A stretch of 47,074 nt of DNA from Vibrionaceae bacterium (GCA_018222805.1 JAAEZQ010000024.1:1-47074), one strand, 5' to 3'; counted from the first letter of the stretch, positions 34,935-44,091 are shown. The notes: generated by a model from the letters alone, not told the origin. Numbers and translations are program-made.

Positions 34935-36371
34935 TCATCTTAGCGCTATTGCCCTTAATCTATCAGACAACAATCGTTCATATGGTCTCTGCTCTCCTGT
35001 CATTGCAAGATTGAGCATTGCTATGAGATCATCATCCACTAGAGGGATCATAATTCCCCGCCCATCATTATATGTGTCATGGCAACGATCTAGCAGAAGA
35101 CCCATGTTATCAGTATGGCGACAGAGTAAAAATCCTACTTTTCCTCTATTGATCGAGAAGCGTCCTGCCAGTTGATCAAACTCTGGATTGACAACCTCTC
35201 TTGTATAATTTTTACATTCCACAAAAATGAACTGAGCTGGTGTTTGATAAGTGGTATGAAGCCTGAAAAAGAAGCCAGATATCGCTGCATTATCAAAAGT
35301 GATATCAATACGCTTACGGCCTGAATGAATTTCTCTTTCAACTACTGGAGAGATTACATCTGGATATAAGAGGAATTCTAAAATACCAACGACGATCCTA
35401 TGATACCTTGTTGCATCTTCAGTCCCAGAAGGAGTGTTTCTAAGTTTTTCGATTAGATAGTTAGCGATATTTTCAGGAGCCTCTTCAACAATTTCTTCGT
35501 TACGTATTGCCTCACTTGAATGTTTAACCCAGTGCTTGAAGTCTTCAAATACTTCTGGGTGGTTGTTTGTGAACTCCGCAAGAAACTCCTTGGAATATTC
35601 TACAACGTTTTCTTTTAAAGATTTTTTTGTAACAAATGGAGTTCCATCTCTTCGATGTTGAACAAGAAATGAACCTAATCGAATATGTTCATGTTGGAAA
35701 AACTCCAACACAAACTTATTAAAATATTTTTGAGGAGTATATTTCTTTGCATATGACACAATGTTTTTAGGTGTCAAAAGTATTTTTTTTCCATCAATTA
35801 CAAGCATATCGGTGTAAAAGTTATTCCATGTTCTAGTTGTTGCATCCCAACACATACCTGATGGGATATGTTCGGTTAGAGGAATGTTCCATAGTTTACA
35901 TTGTTCTTGGGTATAACTTATTAAATGCGAGCGTATTATGTTTGTCGTCATATCAGAAATTTTATCTTTATCGATACCATCAATGAATAACCTAAAGTCT
36001 TCTAAGTCTTCAACTATTCCTGTTTCAACAGCCCGACTTTGTACAATGCTCTCAAAAAGTTTATGCCCATCTACTTCACCAATAGCGTTACCTCTCGGTT
36101 GTCCAGTTGACAAGCCTAGACAAGTTTCATTTGGTTCATGAAGATTGTCGAACAACCTTCGTGCTTGTTCGGTAGAGCCACTACGTATTAAAGATACAAA
36201 TGTTTGAAAAAAATTCCGTAATGTTCGTGATGCATTAGTAGACATGGAATCCAAGCGTGAACCCAAGAAAAATGGATCGATAAATAGAGGGGTATCTTTG
36301 TCAGTATCAATATCAACAAAATCTAACTCGAACTGACTTGCTTCCAGTTCATACCGTTCACTAATCTTCAT
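34935..36371 (-). CDS. putative PD-(D/E)XK nuclease, candidate defence protein
   Basis: 478 residues (start at 36371, behind GAGGA; an ATG 6 nt earlier is too close to it). The C-terminal part carries a PD-(D/E)XK-like core: acidic positions in VVEREIHSGRKRIDITF, then FIFVECKNY, giving D...E-C-K in the right order after a strand, near residues 346-388. The first 330 residues form a large domain (FELDFVDIDTDKDTPLFIDPFFLG, LSTGQPRGNAIGEVDG) that I do not recognise; it may sense the target. It lies in the cargo half of the element with an EVE-like/HNH nuclease, so restriction of invading DNA is a sensible hypothesis. It is 194 bp from the next gene and may have its own promoter. Confidence 0.6.
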   Translation of the reverse strand: MKISERYELEASQFELDFVDIDTDKDTPLFIDPFFLGSRLDSMSTNASRTLRNFFQTFVSLIRSGSTEQARRLFDNLHEPNETCLGLSTGQPRGNAIGEVDGHKLFESIVQSRAVETGIVEDLEDFRLFIDGIDKDKISDMTTNIIRSHLISYTQEQCKLWNIPLTEHIPSGMCWDATTRTWNNFYTDMLVIDGKKILLTPKNIVSYAKKYTPQKYFNKFVLEFFQHEHIRLGSFLVQHRRDGTPFVTKKSLKENVVEYSKEFLAEFTNNHPEVFEDFKHWVKHSSEAIRNEEIVEEAPENIANYLIEKLRNTPSGTEDATRYHRIVVGILEFLLYPDVISPVVEREIHSGRKRIDITFDNAAISGFFFRLHTTYQTPAQFIFVECKNYTREVVNPEFDQLAGRFSINRGKVGFLLCRHTDNMGLLLDRCHDTYNDGRGIMIPLVDDDLIAMLNLAMTGEQRPYERLLSDRLRAIALR

Positions 36372-36571
36372 GTTCATTCCTCAACAGTATTGATACAAAA
36401 CGCTATGGATCTATGTTGTATCTTTAGGTTTAGAATGACATTTAATTACATATGAAACAAGGTGGGTTTAAGTGACTTTGAGCCTAATCAATTACGTACA
36501 CTTTAAACATTGATATTTGCACATAATTGAAAAGAAAAAATAGGGGACGGTAGGGAGATTATTGTTTCCAA

Positions 36572-37267
36572 CTAAGTGATATTAGCCTTTGCATAGAAAT
36601 ATTTGGATGATAACCAAACTCCAGTTTTGCCGTGTTGGTCTAGGTTATTTTTTGTAGATGCATCCACTTTTGATTCAAAAGTTATGTAGTAGAGATTATT
36701 TGGCTCTACTTCTACAAAGAAAGAGAGATTTTTTTTCGCTCCAACGAATAGGTATAAGTTGTTTATTGCAACGTTATCTTCTTCATTTTTAGTTTTAAGA
36801 GAGCGATATAGGTATGGGGTTTGTACTTCCTTATTCGCAATGAGATCATCTTTATATGCTAGCTTGTATATCTTTAAAGGCGTGTTCTCCCATGTCATAT
36901 CAATGTCTTGGGTGCCATTGTTCTTGACAGTGACACTGATGATAAGACCTATTTTATTATTGCTCAGAGTGTGCTGTTCGACATCTATCGATATATCGCT
37001 TGATATTGTTCCATCAATCTTAGCTCGAAGTTCCTTTAGCTCCAGCTTAGCCTTTTCAAGATCACTATTTGTCTTTGCTAGGTTAGCTTCAGCTACTTCT
37101 TTCTGTGACAAAATATCAAATGTATGATAAGCCCAGTAACCAGATACGACAATACCAACAGCTATAATCACAAAGTGTATTGACTCTGTCCAATTAGCTT
37201 TAAATGGGTTTAATAGTCCTTGGAAAAAACGTCTAAGGATAGACGTTTGATTATTGTTATTACTCAT
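36572..37267 (-). CDS. membrane-anchored coiled-coil protein, unknown function
   Basis: 231 residues. One membrane helix at about 30-50 (SIHFVIIAVGIVVSGYWAYHTF) is followed by a coiled coil (about 55-90, EVAEANLAKTNSDLEKAKLELKELRAKI with heptad leucines) and a beta-rich C-terminal domain (IGLIISVTVKNNGTQDIDM). Probable inner-membrane protein with the C-terminus outside or inside, undetermined. It starts 2 bp after the stop of the PUA-like gene, so the two are one transcript. Membrane effectors occur in defence systems; the role here is unknown. Confidence 0.6.
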   Translation of the reverse strand: MSNNNNQTSILRRFFQGLLNPFKANWTESIHFVIIAVGIVVSGYWAYHTFDILSQKEVAEANLAKTNSDLEKAKLELKELRAKIDGTISSDISIDVEQHTLSNNKIGLIISVTVKNNGTQDIDMTWENTPLKIYKLAYKDDLIANKEVQTPYLYRSLKTKNEEDNVAINNLYLFVGAKKNLSFFVEVEPNNLYYITFESKVDASTKNNLDQHGKTGVWLSSKYFYAKANIT

Positions 37268-37269
37268 TT

Positions 37270-38340
37270 TTAAAGCATAGCATCTTCAGATGGTACAGGT
37301 TCTTCAAATTCGGAGTCTTGGACAATCTGCTTTTGCATTTCTGCTTCAAGAGACTTCACTGATTGGCGAACTTGTTCTGTATTAATAACTTGCGCTAATT
37401 CAATAACCTTTTCACTTAAAGCTGCATTATTTGCATCTTGTTCTGCAAATACTATATGGCTATTAAACAGGCACGCGAAGGCTAAAGCGAAAGCTGTTAT
37501 CTGGGCTTTTGTACCCTTTAACTGGATAAATTGATGTCCAGGAGACATAAATGCGTGCTGAGCTGTTAGTTTGTATCCGTAGTTTGAACTGTTGTCGTTC
37601 AAGTATCGTACAAAATCGTCGGCTGTAGCATCTTCTGGGTTCTCGAATTCTGCAATAAAGTTTGCTAGCAGCTCTAATTGATCGAAAACAGTGGATAAGT
37701 TTGACAGCTCTCTATTTGAAAGTTTTTTTCTAGATTTGATATTTACAGAGCATCTAACCTCGTTTTCAACAAAATGAATTGGGTGAAGCCAATGGTTCAG
37801 TGCTTTTACTTTGTCTTCGTCGGAAAGACTAAAGATCGTTCCTGTATTTCTGAAGCTTTTATCGATAATGTAAGGAATGTACTCTCTAGCTTGAGCTTTC
37901 CCCCATTCCACATTGATACGAAGAGGAAAATAACAACCCTCACTCTCATCATCTGGGTATATCTTTAACTCGGTTTCGTCGTAGTAACAGTTAGACGTTA
38001 CTTTCCCTGCTAGAACCTTAGACTCAGTGATAGTTAAAACAGTGTCACCCTCTTTTACACGGGTTAAAAATTGACGAACTTGGCCTACCTGTCTTGAAAT
38101 GACTGATTTAGCTTCTCTCTTCGCTACTAGGTTAGTTTGATACAGAGCTAATATAGCTTCAGTATCTTCGGGTGACAATTCGCCTTCAATATCTCCGACA
38201 TCAAGTCCCTCAGTGTGACCTATTGCTACCACATTATTTTTTCGAAAATGGTCATAATAAACGGCGTCTTTGCCTGCTCTAATTACCCAAAAGTTTTTAT
38301 CTGTAGAAATTGGTTCGCTACTAACGATCACATTTGACAC
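37270..38340 (-). CDS. PUA/EVE-like N-terminal domain protein, unknown function
   Basis: 356 residues. The first about 150 residues (FWVIRAGKDAVYYDHFRKNNVVAIGHTEGLDVGD, later VKEGDTVLTITESKVLAGKVTSNCYY) follow the pattern of PUA/EVE-like nucleic-acid readers found at the front of modification-dependent restriction proteins. A middle helical domain follows, then a hydrophobic patch near 280-300 (ITAFALAFACLFNSHIVFAE) and a helical tail. No catalytic motif seen. It pairs with the membrane protein 2 bp downstream. I suggest a sensor-effector pair; this is inference. Confidence 0.55.
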   Translation of the reverse strand: MSNVIVSSEPISTDKNFWVIRAGKDAVYYDHFRKNNVVAIGHTEGLDVGDIEGELSPEDTEAILALYQTNLVAKREAKSVISRQVGQVRQFLTRVKEGDTVLTITESKVLAGKVTSNCYYDETELKIYPDDESEGCYFPLRINVEWGKAQAREYIPYIIDKSFRNTGTIFSLSDEDKVKALNHWLHPIHFVENEVRCSVNIKSRKKLSNRELSNLSTVFDQLELLANFIAEFENPEDATADDFVRYLNDNSSNYGYKLTAQHAFMSPGHQFIQLKGTKAQITAFALAFACLFNSHIVFAEQDANNAALSEKVIELAQVINTEQVRQSVKSLEAEMQKQIVQDSEFEEPVPSEDAML

Positions 38341-38444
38341 TGAGGTTGCTCCGATCCGTGAATTTTTAGTGTAAATACTAAGCTAAGTGCCGAAATTATT
38401 CACCTGTTTTTATATGAGGTGGAGCTGTGTTGTGAGTTTGAATA

Positions 38445-38798
38445 CTACAAATCTGTATATTTATTTGATAAACCGTAACAACGCTCTATGGGGTATTTAA
38501 CTTCATTTATCAATATCTTACTGTAAGCGGCTTCGATTAGATCGATGTCTAGCTTAGCTGAGAGACGGAGTAAATAAAGAAAAATATCAGCAATTTCTTC
38601 TTCTACTCTGTGCTTCTGTTTGTCACTCAGATTTTGGCTATCAGATTCTGTAAGCCATTGGAACAATTCTACAAGCTCGCCAGACTCTCCAGCTAAAGCC
38701 ATAACTAAGTTTTTAGGTGAATGGAATTTATCCCAATCACGATCTTGAGCGAACTTATCTAGTTTCATTTTTAAGTTTTCAAGGTCTTTGTTTTTCAT
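38445..38798 (-). CDS. MazG-like nucleotide pyrophosphohydrolase
   Basis: 117 residues, the length of the small dimeric or tetrameric MazG-like (RS21-C6 / dCTPase-type) enzymes. The all-alpha NTP-PPase motifs are present: RDWDKFHSPKNLVMALAGESGELVELFQWL (E-x2-E metal ligands) and VEEEIADIFLYLLRLSAKLDIDL (E-E-x2-D). Such enzymes hydrolyse (d)NTPs to monophosphates and pyrophosphate. The gene overlaps the 3' end of the HNH gene by 20 bp, so they are co-translated. Close coupling to a nuclease suggests a defence role such as nucleotide control during phage infection, though house-cleaning is also possible. Confidence 0.82.
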   Translation of the reverse strand: MKNKDLENLKMKLDKFAQDRDWDKFHSPKNLVMALAGESGELVELFQWLTESDSQNLSDKQKHRVEEEIADIFLYLLRLSAKLDIDLIEAAYSKILINEVKYPIERCYGLSNKYTDL

Positions 38799-39627
38799 AA
38801 ATATCCTTCAGTGTTTCGATGTTCATCCAAGGACGCTTTCTGTGAAGCATTCGATGGCAGTTAGAGCAAACAATAGCTAGGTCGGATAGTTCTGTTTTCT
38901 TGTTCTCATCTCTAAGGCTAAGAGGGTTTTTATGGTGGCATTCTGCAAAGCCGTTACCTAGTTCTCCATATACAGCTTTGAAGTCCATAGAGCATACTTC
39001 ACATGCCAGCTTACCTGTTTCTTTGATGACTTGCTTTTTCTTTTGCTTAACGAGTTTTGCGCTTCGTTCTCGGGACTTGTGAAGTCTCAGTATAGGTTTT
39101 CCTTCATAACCAGATTCTAGTTCTTCAGCCTCTTGTTCTTCGTCAATGTCGCTGATTATCTGTTCTAGTCTTTCAATTGAACTAGCTCGTGTTACTGAGC
39201 CTTGCGTGCATGCTGAGTAGCGAACTGCTTCGACAAAATCTTCGTTGAAAAACTCGGTACCAAAGTAAACATTGTCATCATGAACTTCGATAATATCGAA
39301 CTTAAATCGATGAGGATAAACGTCATCAGGCCATACTTCTGAGAATGAAGAATAGTAAGCTTTAGTTACCTTCCCGATAGTGATGCTTTGAACTACGCCC
39401 CGAAAATTATGAATCTGGTCTTTTCCAACACGCGAGAAACCTTTTGGGGCTTTACCTTCCGCTTTTAACCATGAAATGGAGTATACAAAAGCAACAAGAT
39501 CGCCTTCTTTAATGTCGGTAACAGTGTCCTTTTTGCTTTCTTTTACTCCCCATATACCTTGGTTGATACCAATAGGGAAATTGATACGAGAATGTGGTTT
39601 GTCTGATACGTATACAGCCCAGATCAT
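38779..39627 (-). CDS. EVE-like/HNH endonuclease, predicted modification-dependent
   Basis: 282 residues, two domains. Residues 1-135 resemble an EVE/PUA-like reader (MIWAVYVSDKPHSRINFPIG, IWGVKESKK, DIKEGDLVAFVYS, VYPHRFKFDIIEV). Residues 205-265 are an HNH domain with a zinc-like knuckle: C209 and C212 (CEVC), the catalytic H231-H232 (ECHHKNPL), C254 and C257, and H258-H262 (CSNCHRMLH), in the McrA style. A charged linker joins them. This fusion predicts cutting of DNA with modified bases, as used by some phages. First gene of the minus-strand cargo block, just inside the tRNA end. Confidence 0.8.
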   Translation of the reverse strand: MIWAVYVSDKPHSRINFPIGINQGIWGVKESKKDTVTDIKEGDLVAFVYSISWLKAEGKAPKGFSRVGKDQIHNFRGVVQSITIGKVTKAYYSSFSEVWPDDVYPHRFKFDIIEVHDDNVYFGTEFFNEDFVEAVRYSACTQGSVTRASSIERLEQIISDIDEEQEAEELESGYEGKPILRLHKSRERSAKLVKQKKKQVIKETGKLACEVCSMDFKAVYGELGNGFAECHHKNPLSLRDENKKTELSDLAIVCSNCHRMLHRKRPWMNIETLKDIYEKQRP

Positions 39628-39910
39628 ATTGTAGCCTTATGACAAATAAAGAATTATTTCATAATAACGATAGTGACAAGAGTTGGATACCTAGATAGTT
39701 ATATTTTGGAAGTGTTGGTATGTGGAGGTGTAGTTAGCTTTATATGAGAGATTCAGGCAATAGGAGTTGTTGGGCAATAGTGTTCTAGCGGAGCAAGACC
39801 ATTATTTTTATGGAATAAAGGGAGGGGGACTGTATAAGTACCTTGCTAGTCTAAAATAACGAGTTGTACTTGCGGCTCCTATCGCACAGATCGACACTGA
39901 GTGACAAACT
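39628..39910. other. right inner border of unit A, non-coding
   Basis: No gene. It should carry the promoter of the EVE-like/HNH operon. Confidence 0.4.
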
Positions 39911-39932
39911 AACTACACCCATAACTACACCC
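39911..39932. promoter_or_regulatory. right AACTACACCC repeats
   Basis: Two direct copies, 39911-39920 and 39923-39932, with the same 2-nt gap as the left pair at 26827-26848. The shared motif at both ends supports one element and arm-type binding sites. Confidence 0.55.
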
Positions 39933-39943
39933 AGATTTAAGGA

Positions 39944-39984
39944 ATACAAAAAAGGCGTAGTAGGTACTAACCTGCTACGCCTTT
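39944..39984 (-). terminator. terminator of tRNA-Ile
   Basis: AAAGGCGTAG-x-AGG pairs with CCT-x-CTACGCCTTT, 8 nt past the tRNA 3' end, with a T-run on the minus strand. It differs from the hairpin attached to the three remnants, as expected if it came with the element. Confidence 0.75.
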
Positions 39985-39991
39985 CGAAATT

Positions 39992-40067
39992 TGGTGGCCC
40001 CTCCCAGACTTGAACTGGGGACCAATCGATTATGAGTCGACTGCTCTAACCACTGAGCTAAGGGGCC
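39992..40067 (-). tRNA. ileX: tRNA-Ile (CAU anticodon, ileX type), integration target
   Basis: 76 nt including CCA. Acceptor GGCCCC pairs with GGGGCC. The anticodon loop carries CAU (CTCATAA context), and the T-arm CCCAG-TTCAAGT-CTGGG is paired. The sequence closely follows E. coli ileX/ileY, whose C34 is converted to lysidine by TilS, rather than initiator or elongator Met tRNA. In E. coli ileX also lies by rpoD. The 3' half has been supplied by the inserted element. Confidence 0.92.
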
Positions 40068-40164
40068 TGATAGGTCAACGATTATAGGGGAAGCGCTGCG
40101 AGGTGTCTAGATGCCAGTATGGCTAATTGCGCTTAGTTTTTATCCACTTAGCACAGTGGATAAT

Positions 40165-40191
40165 AAAAAAGGTGACCTAGAGTCACCTTTT
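40165..40191 (-). terminator. terminator of the rpsU-dnaG-rpoD operon
   Basis: AAAAAGGTGAC and GTCACCTTTT pair around 5 nt, 27 bp after the rpoD stop, with a minus-strand U-run. Confidence 0.78.
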
Positions 40192-40218
40192 CGATTTTTA
40201 AAGCGTATTAGCGCCTGA

Positions 40219-42087
40219 TTACTCGTCCAGGAAGCTGCGCAGTGTTTCTGAGCGGCTTGGGTGACGAAGTTTACGTAGTGCTTTTGCTTCGATCTGACGA
40301 ATACGTTCACGAGTAACGTCGAACTGTTTACCTACCTCTTCTAGAGTGTGGTCGGTATTCATATCGATACCAAAGCGCATACGAAGTACTTTTGCTTCAC
40401 GTGGCGTTAGACCTGCAAGCACGTCTTTTGTCGCGCCTTTCAAGCTTGTTGCTGTTGCAGAGTCTAGTGGTAGCTCAAGCGTCGTATCTTCGATGAAATC
40501 TCCTAGATGCGAATCTTCGTCGTCACCGATTGGTGTCTCCATTGAGATTGGCTCTTTGGCGATTTTCAGCACTTTACGAATCTTGTCTTCTGGCATCTGC
40601 ATGCGTTCTGCCAGTTCTTCTGGTAGTGGTTCACGACCCATCTCTTGTAGCATTTGACGAGAGATACGGTTTAGTTTGTTGATCGTTTCGATCATGTGAA
40701 CCGGAATACGAATCGTACGAGCTTGGTCTGCGATTGAACGAGTGATTGCCTGACGGATCCACCACGTTGCGTATGTCGAGAACTTGTAACCACGACGATA
40801 TTCGAACTTATCTACCGCTTTCATCAAGCCGATGTTACCTTCTTGGATTAGATCCAAGAACTGTAGGCCACGGTTGGTGTACTTCTTCGCGATAGAAATT
40901 ACCAGACGTAAGTTCGCTTCAACCATCTCTTTCTTCGCACGGCGAGCTTTTGCTTCACCGATAGACATACGACGGCTGATGTCTTTAACATTTTGTACAC
41001 TCAAAGAAGTTTCTTCTTCAATCATTTTTAGCTTAGTGATTGAGCGACGGATCTCTTCTTCGTTACGTTTGATCTTCTCTGCATATGGTTTGTCAGAAGC
41101 CAGAACTTCATCTAACCAAGCATCACTTGATTCATTACCAGTGAACAGAGCGATGAATGATTTCTTCGGCATTTTGCCGTATTCAACGACTGACTTCATG
41201 ATCAAACGTTCTTGCGTGCGAACGCGATCCATAGAAGTGCGCAGCTCATTCACCAAGTGATCGAACTGTTTTGGTGTTAGACGGAATTCTTTGAACACGT
41301 CTAGCATCATTTCATTAGCAACGGTTGCTTTCGGGCTTTCGTAACCGTATTCATTAATTGCTAATTGTAGATTCTGGTATGTATTACGTAGCTGATTAAA
41401 CTTCTCCAGAGCAAGTTCTGGATCGATACCAACATCTTCTTCAGAATCTTCTGAATCGTCGTCGTTGTCTTCGTCTTCATCGTCATCAACGTCTGTATCA
41501 TCTTCATCTTCTAATTGAGATTCAGATAGTTCAGAACCGATATGTGTTGCTGTTGGTGCAGTGGTATCGTCTGCATCTGGGTCTACAAATCCAGAAATTA
41601 GGTCCGTAAGGCGAAGCTCTTCTGCTTGAACTTTATCAAACTGCTCAAGAATATACGGGATCGTTCCTGGGTATTCAGCAACCGCTGATTGAACTTGGTT
41701 AATACCTTCTTCAATGCGTTTTGCGATGTCGATTTCGCCTTCGCGGGTCAGTAGTTCAACAGTACCCATTTCACGCATGTACATGCGTACTGGGTCTGTC
41801 GTACGACCAATCTCACTTTCTACGCTAGAAAGTGCAGCGGCTGCAGCTTCGGCTGCATCTTCATCGGTAATATTTGTGTCATCATTTAGTGCTAAATCAT
41901 CAGCATCTGGAGCAGTTTCTACTACCTTAATGCCCATGTCATTGATCATCTGAATGATGTCTTCTACCTGTTCTGAATCTACGATTTCAGCAGGTAGGTG
42001 GTCATTTACTTCGGCGTAGGTCAGATAGCCTTGTTCCTTGCCCTTAATAACAAGTGACTTTAGCTGTGACTGCGGATTTTGATCCAT
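40219..42087 (-). CDS. rpoD: RNA polymerase primary sigma factor (sigma-70)
   Basis: 622 residues. Region 1.1 is at the start ([29 protein letters not shown]), then region 1.2 ([22 protein letters not shown]). A long acidic non-conserved insert follows (about 170-215, [21 protein letters not shown]). Then come region 2 ([69 protein letters not shown]), region 3, and region 4 ([60 protein letters not shown]). Directs RNA polymerase to housekeeping promoters. The start at 42087 gives the standard terminus; an upstream extension to 42144 is not expected. Last gene of the macromolecular synthesis operon. Confidence 0.98.
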   Translation of the reverse strand: MDQNPQSQLKSLVIKGKEQGYLTYAEVNDHLPAEIVDSEQVEDIIQMINDMGIKVVETAPDADDLALNDDTNITDEDAAEAAAAALSSVESEIGRTTDPVRMYMREMGTVELLTREGEIDIAKRIEEGINQVQSAVAEYPGTIPYILEQFDKVQAEELRLTDLISGFVDPDADDTTAPTATHIGSELSESQLEDEDDTDVDDDEDEDNDDDSEDSEEDVGIDPELALEKFNQLRNTYQNLQLAINEYGYESPKATVANEMMLDVFKEFRLTPKQFDHLVNELRTSMDRVRTQERLIMKSVVEYGKMPKKSFIALFTGNESSDAWLDEVLASDKPYAEKIKRNEEEIRRSITKLKMIEEETSLSVQNVKDISRRMSIGEAKARRAKKEMVEANLRLVISIAKKYTNRGLQFLDLIQEGNIGLMKAVDKFEYRRGYKFSTYATWWIRQAITRSIADQARTIRIPVHMIETINKLNRISRQMLQEMGREPLPEELAERMQMPEDKIRKVLKIAKEPISMETPIGDDEDSHLGDFIEDTTLELPLDSATATSLKGATKDVLAGLTPREAKVLRMRFGIDMNTDHTLEEVGKQFDVTRERIRQIEAKALRKLRHPSRSETLRSFLDE

Positions 42088-42186
42088 AGACGGTATCCAA
42101 CTTCGTAATCTGGTGAAGGAATCAGTATGCGAAATGCAAACCACTAACTATAACAAATTAAATTGATGCTGACTAATTAAACAGGG

Positions 42187-43944
42187 TTACGCTTTTAAAT
42201 CTAGCATAAGTGCTAGCAGCTCCCTTTTCTCTTCGGCTGATAAACCGACACTTCTTGCTTTGGCCTGCAGGTTTTCAATTTGCTTTTCTACGCACTGGGC
42301 GATAATTTTGTCCAGTGAGTCTAAAAATATTTCTTCTTGGTTGTCTTCATCGAGTGGAATATCCCAGCTCGCAAGACGAGACAGAAGTGCCTCATTCTGG
42401 CTATTTCGCCAGTGCTCTAATAATTGGCCAGTGTTTATATGGGGATGCGCCTGGCATTTATCAAGTACATCTACAAATAAACTGAGGCCTGGTATGGATA
42501 ACTCTCTCACTGTGGAAAGGTCCGGTACCATTTGAGCATAGCTCGGATTTTGAATAAGTAGAGCAATAACCTCACGCATCGGTGTTCGTTTGATCTCTTT
42601 GTGCGGCTGAGGTCGAGTTTCATTCTTTTTTCTACGTGCTTGGCGCAGACGGTTATCAAAGCCTGTGCGTTCATCAAGCAGTTTTTCGAGTAGCTCCTGA
42701 AAGTATGGATCAGGAATCTGGTCTATCAAGGCACTAGCATAAGCTCTGAGTGCTGATTTGCCCTCATTATTGCCCAAGTTTATTTGGTGCAATTCGATCA
42801 GATTATCAAACAGGTAGCTCGATAGTGGTGTCGCTTGCTCAATTTGTTGCTCGAGGGCCGCTTTACCGTATTTACGAACATAGCTATCTGGGTCTTCACC
42901 ATCTGGTAAGAACAGGAATTTTAATGTGTTACCAGTTTTCAAGTATTGAAGAGCGTTTTCTAGTGCTCGCCAAGCGGCTTCTTTACCGGCTCGGTCGCCA
43001 TCGTAGCAACACACCACCGTGTTAGTTTGACGAAACAGCATTTGAATGTGATCGCCAGTGGTCGAGGTGCCTAGTGAAGCGACGGAGTAATCGACGCCAT
43101 ATTGTGCTAAAGCGACAACGTCCATATAACCTTCAACCACTAAAATTTGTGGTGGTTCACGGTATGCCTGCAGTACCTCGTAAAGGCCGTAAAGTTCTTT
43201 ACCTTTGTGGAAGATTGGCGTTTCCGGTGAGTTAAGGTATTTAGGTGTGCCATCGCCTAATACGCGGCCACCAAAACCAATAACTCGACCACGGCGGTCA
43301 CGAATCGGGAACATCACACGCCCGCGGAATCGGTCGTAGCGGTTGCCGTTATCGTTCTCAATTAACATGCCACCCGTCACGAGCATGTCTTGAGCGTCTT
43401 TCTGCTGACCGAAGTTCTTACGTACTAAGTCCCATTCGTCAGCCACGTAACCGATACCAAACTTCTGAACGATTTCTCCAGATAAGCCGCGATCTTTTAG
43501 ATATTCAATGGCGACTTTGTTTGCTGGTTGTTTAAGCTGGTTACGATAGAACTGAGCGATACTGCCCATTAAATCGTAAAGGTTACGTTTTTCGCTGCTG
43601 CTTGCTTGTGGGCCTGACTTAAACTGGCCACCACCACTGCGCTGTTCACGTGGAACATCCAGACCTAAATACGAGGCAAGCTCTTCGATGGCTTCTACAA
43701 AGTCCAGACGTTCGAACTCCATTATGAAGTCGATAGCGTTACCATGGGCACCACAACCAAAACAGTGATAAAACTGCTTTTCTTGGCTAACGCTGAAAGA
43801 GGGCGTTTTCTCATTGTGGAATGGGCAACAAGCGCCGTAGTTTTTGCCTTTTTTCTTAAGTTTCACGCGTGCGTCGACGATATCGACAATATCAAGCCGA
43901 GCTAGAAGGTCATCGATAAAATTGCGAGGGATGTGTCCAGCCAT
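42187..43944 (-). CDS. dnaG: DNA primase
   Basis: 585 residues. An N-terminal zinc-binding domain (CCPFHNEKTPSFSV, YHCFGCGAHG, residues about 38-65) is followed by the TOPRIM RNA-polymerase core (LVVEGYMDVVALAQYG with the catalytic Glu, and CYDGDRAGKEAA with the DxD). The C-terminal helicase-binding domain closes it (from about 440). Synthesises RNA primers at the replication fork. The start at 43944 (MAGHIPRNFIDDLL) is the family terminus; the ATG 12 nt upstream is not. 99 bp separate it from rpoD. Confidence 0.97.
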   Translation of the reverse strand: MAGHIPRNFIDDLLARLDIVDIVDARVKLKKKGKNYGACCPFHNEKTPSFSVSQEKQFYHCFGCGAHGNAIDFIMEFERLDFVEAIEELASYLGLDVPREQRSGGGQFKSGPQASSSEKRNLYDLMGSIAQFYRNQLKQPANKVAIEYLKDRGLSGEIVQKFGIGYVADEWDLVRKNFGQQKDAQDMLVTGGMLIENDNGNRYDRFRGRVMFPIRDRRGRVIGFGGRVLGDGTPKYLNSPETPIFHKGKELYGLYEVLQAYREPPQILVVEGYMDVVALAQYGVDYSVASLGTSTTGDHIQMLFRQTNTVVCCYDGDRAGKEAAWRALENALQYLKTGNTLKFLFLPDGEDPDSYVRKYGKAALEQQIEQATPLSSYLFDNLIELHQINLGNNEGKSALRAYASALIDQIPDPYFQELLEKLLDERTGFDNRLRQARRKKNETRPQPHKEIKRTPMREVIALLIQNPSYAQMVPDLSTVRELSIPGLSLFVDVLDKCQAHPHINTGQLLEHWRNSQNEALLSRLASWDIPLDEDNQEEIFLDSLDKIIAQCVEKQIENLQAKARSVGLSAEEKRELLALMLDLKA

Positions 43945-44040
43945 AAAACCTAACAAAAAAGAAAAATCATGATTGGTGTGAATGAGTTACTTTGAAAGCT
44001 TGCGTGCGACTTTGTGTTATTTCATTCATATAGATACAAA

Positions 44041-44073
44041 CAAGCCGTGCGTTCCAAAGGATAGCACGGCTTG
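44041..44073 (-). terminator. internal terminator/attenuator between yqeY and dnaG
   Basis: CAAGCCGTGC pairs with GCACGGCTTG around a 13-nt loop. On the minus strand TTTGTATCT follows. In the E. coli operon a partial terminator lies at the corresponding place and lowers primase expression; the same use is likely here. Confidence 0.6.
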
Positions 44074-44091
44074 CTGCAATTGGGTGGGGTG

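Larger units (their letters stand above)
26655..40039. mobile_element. unit A: integrative mobilizable element in tRNA-Ile
   Basis: About 13.3 kb bounded by 48-nt direct repeats of the tRNA 3' end. In order it contains the integrase, an unknown gene, AlpA-like regulator, probable oriT, trwA/trwB/trwC-like mobilisation genes, then a minus-strand cargo block (34935-39627). Near each end it has AACTACACCC repeats. No type IV secretion pilus or channel genes other than the coupling protein are present, so it should depend on a helper for transfer. Confidence 0.8.
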
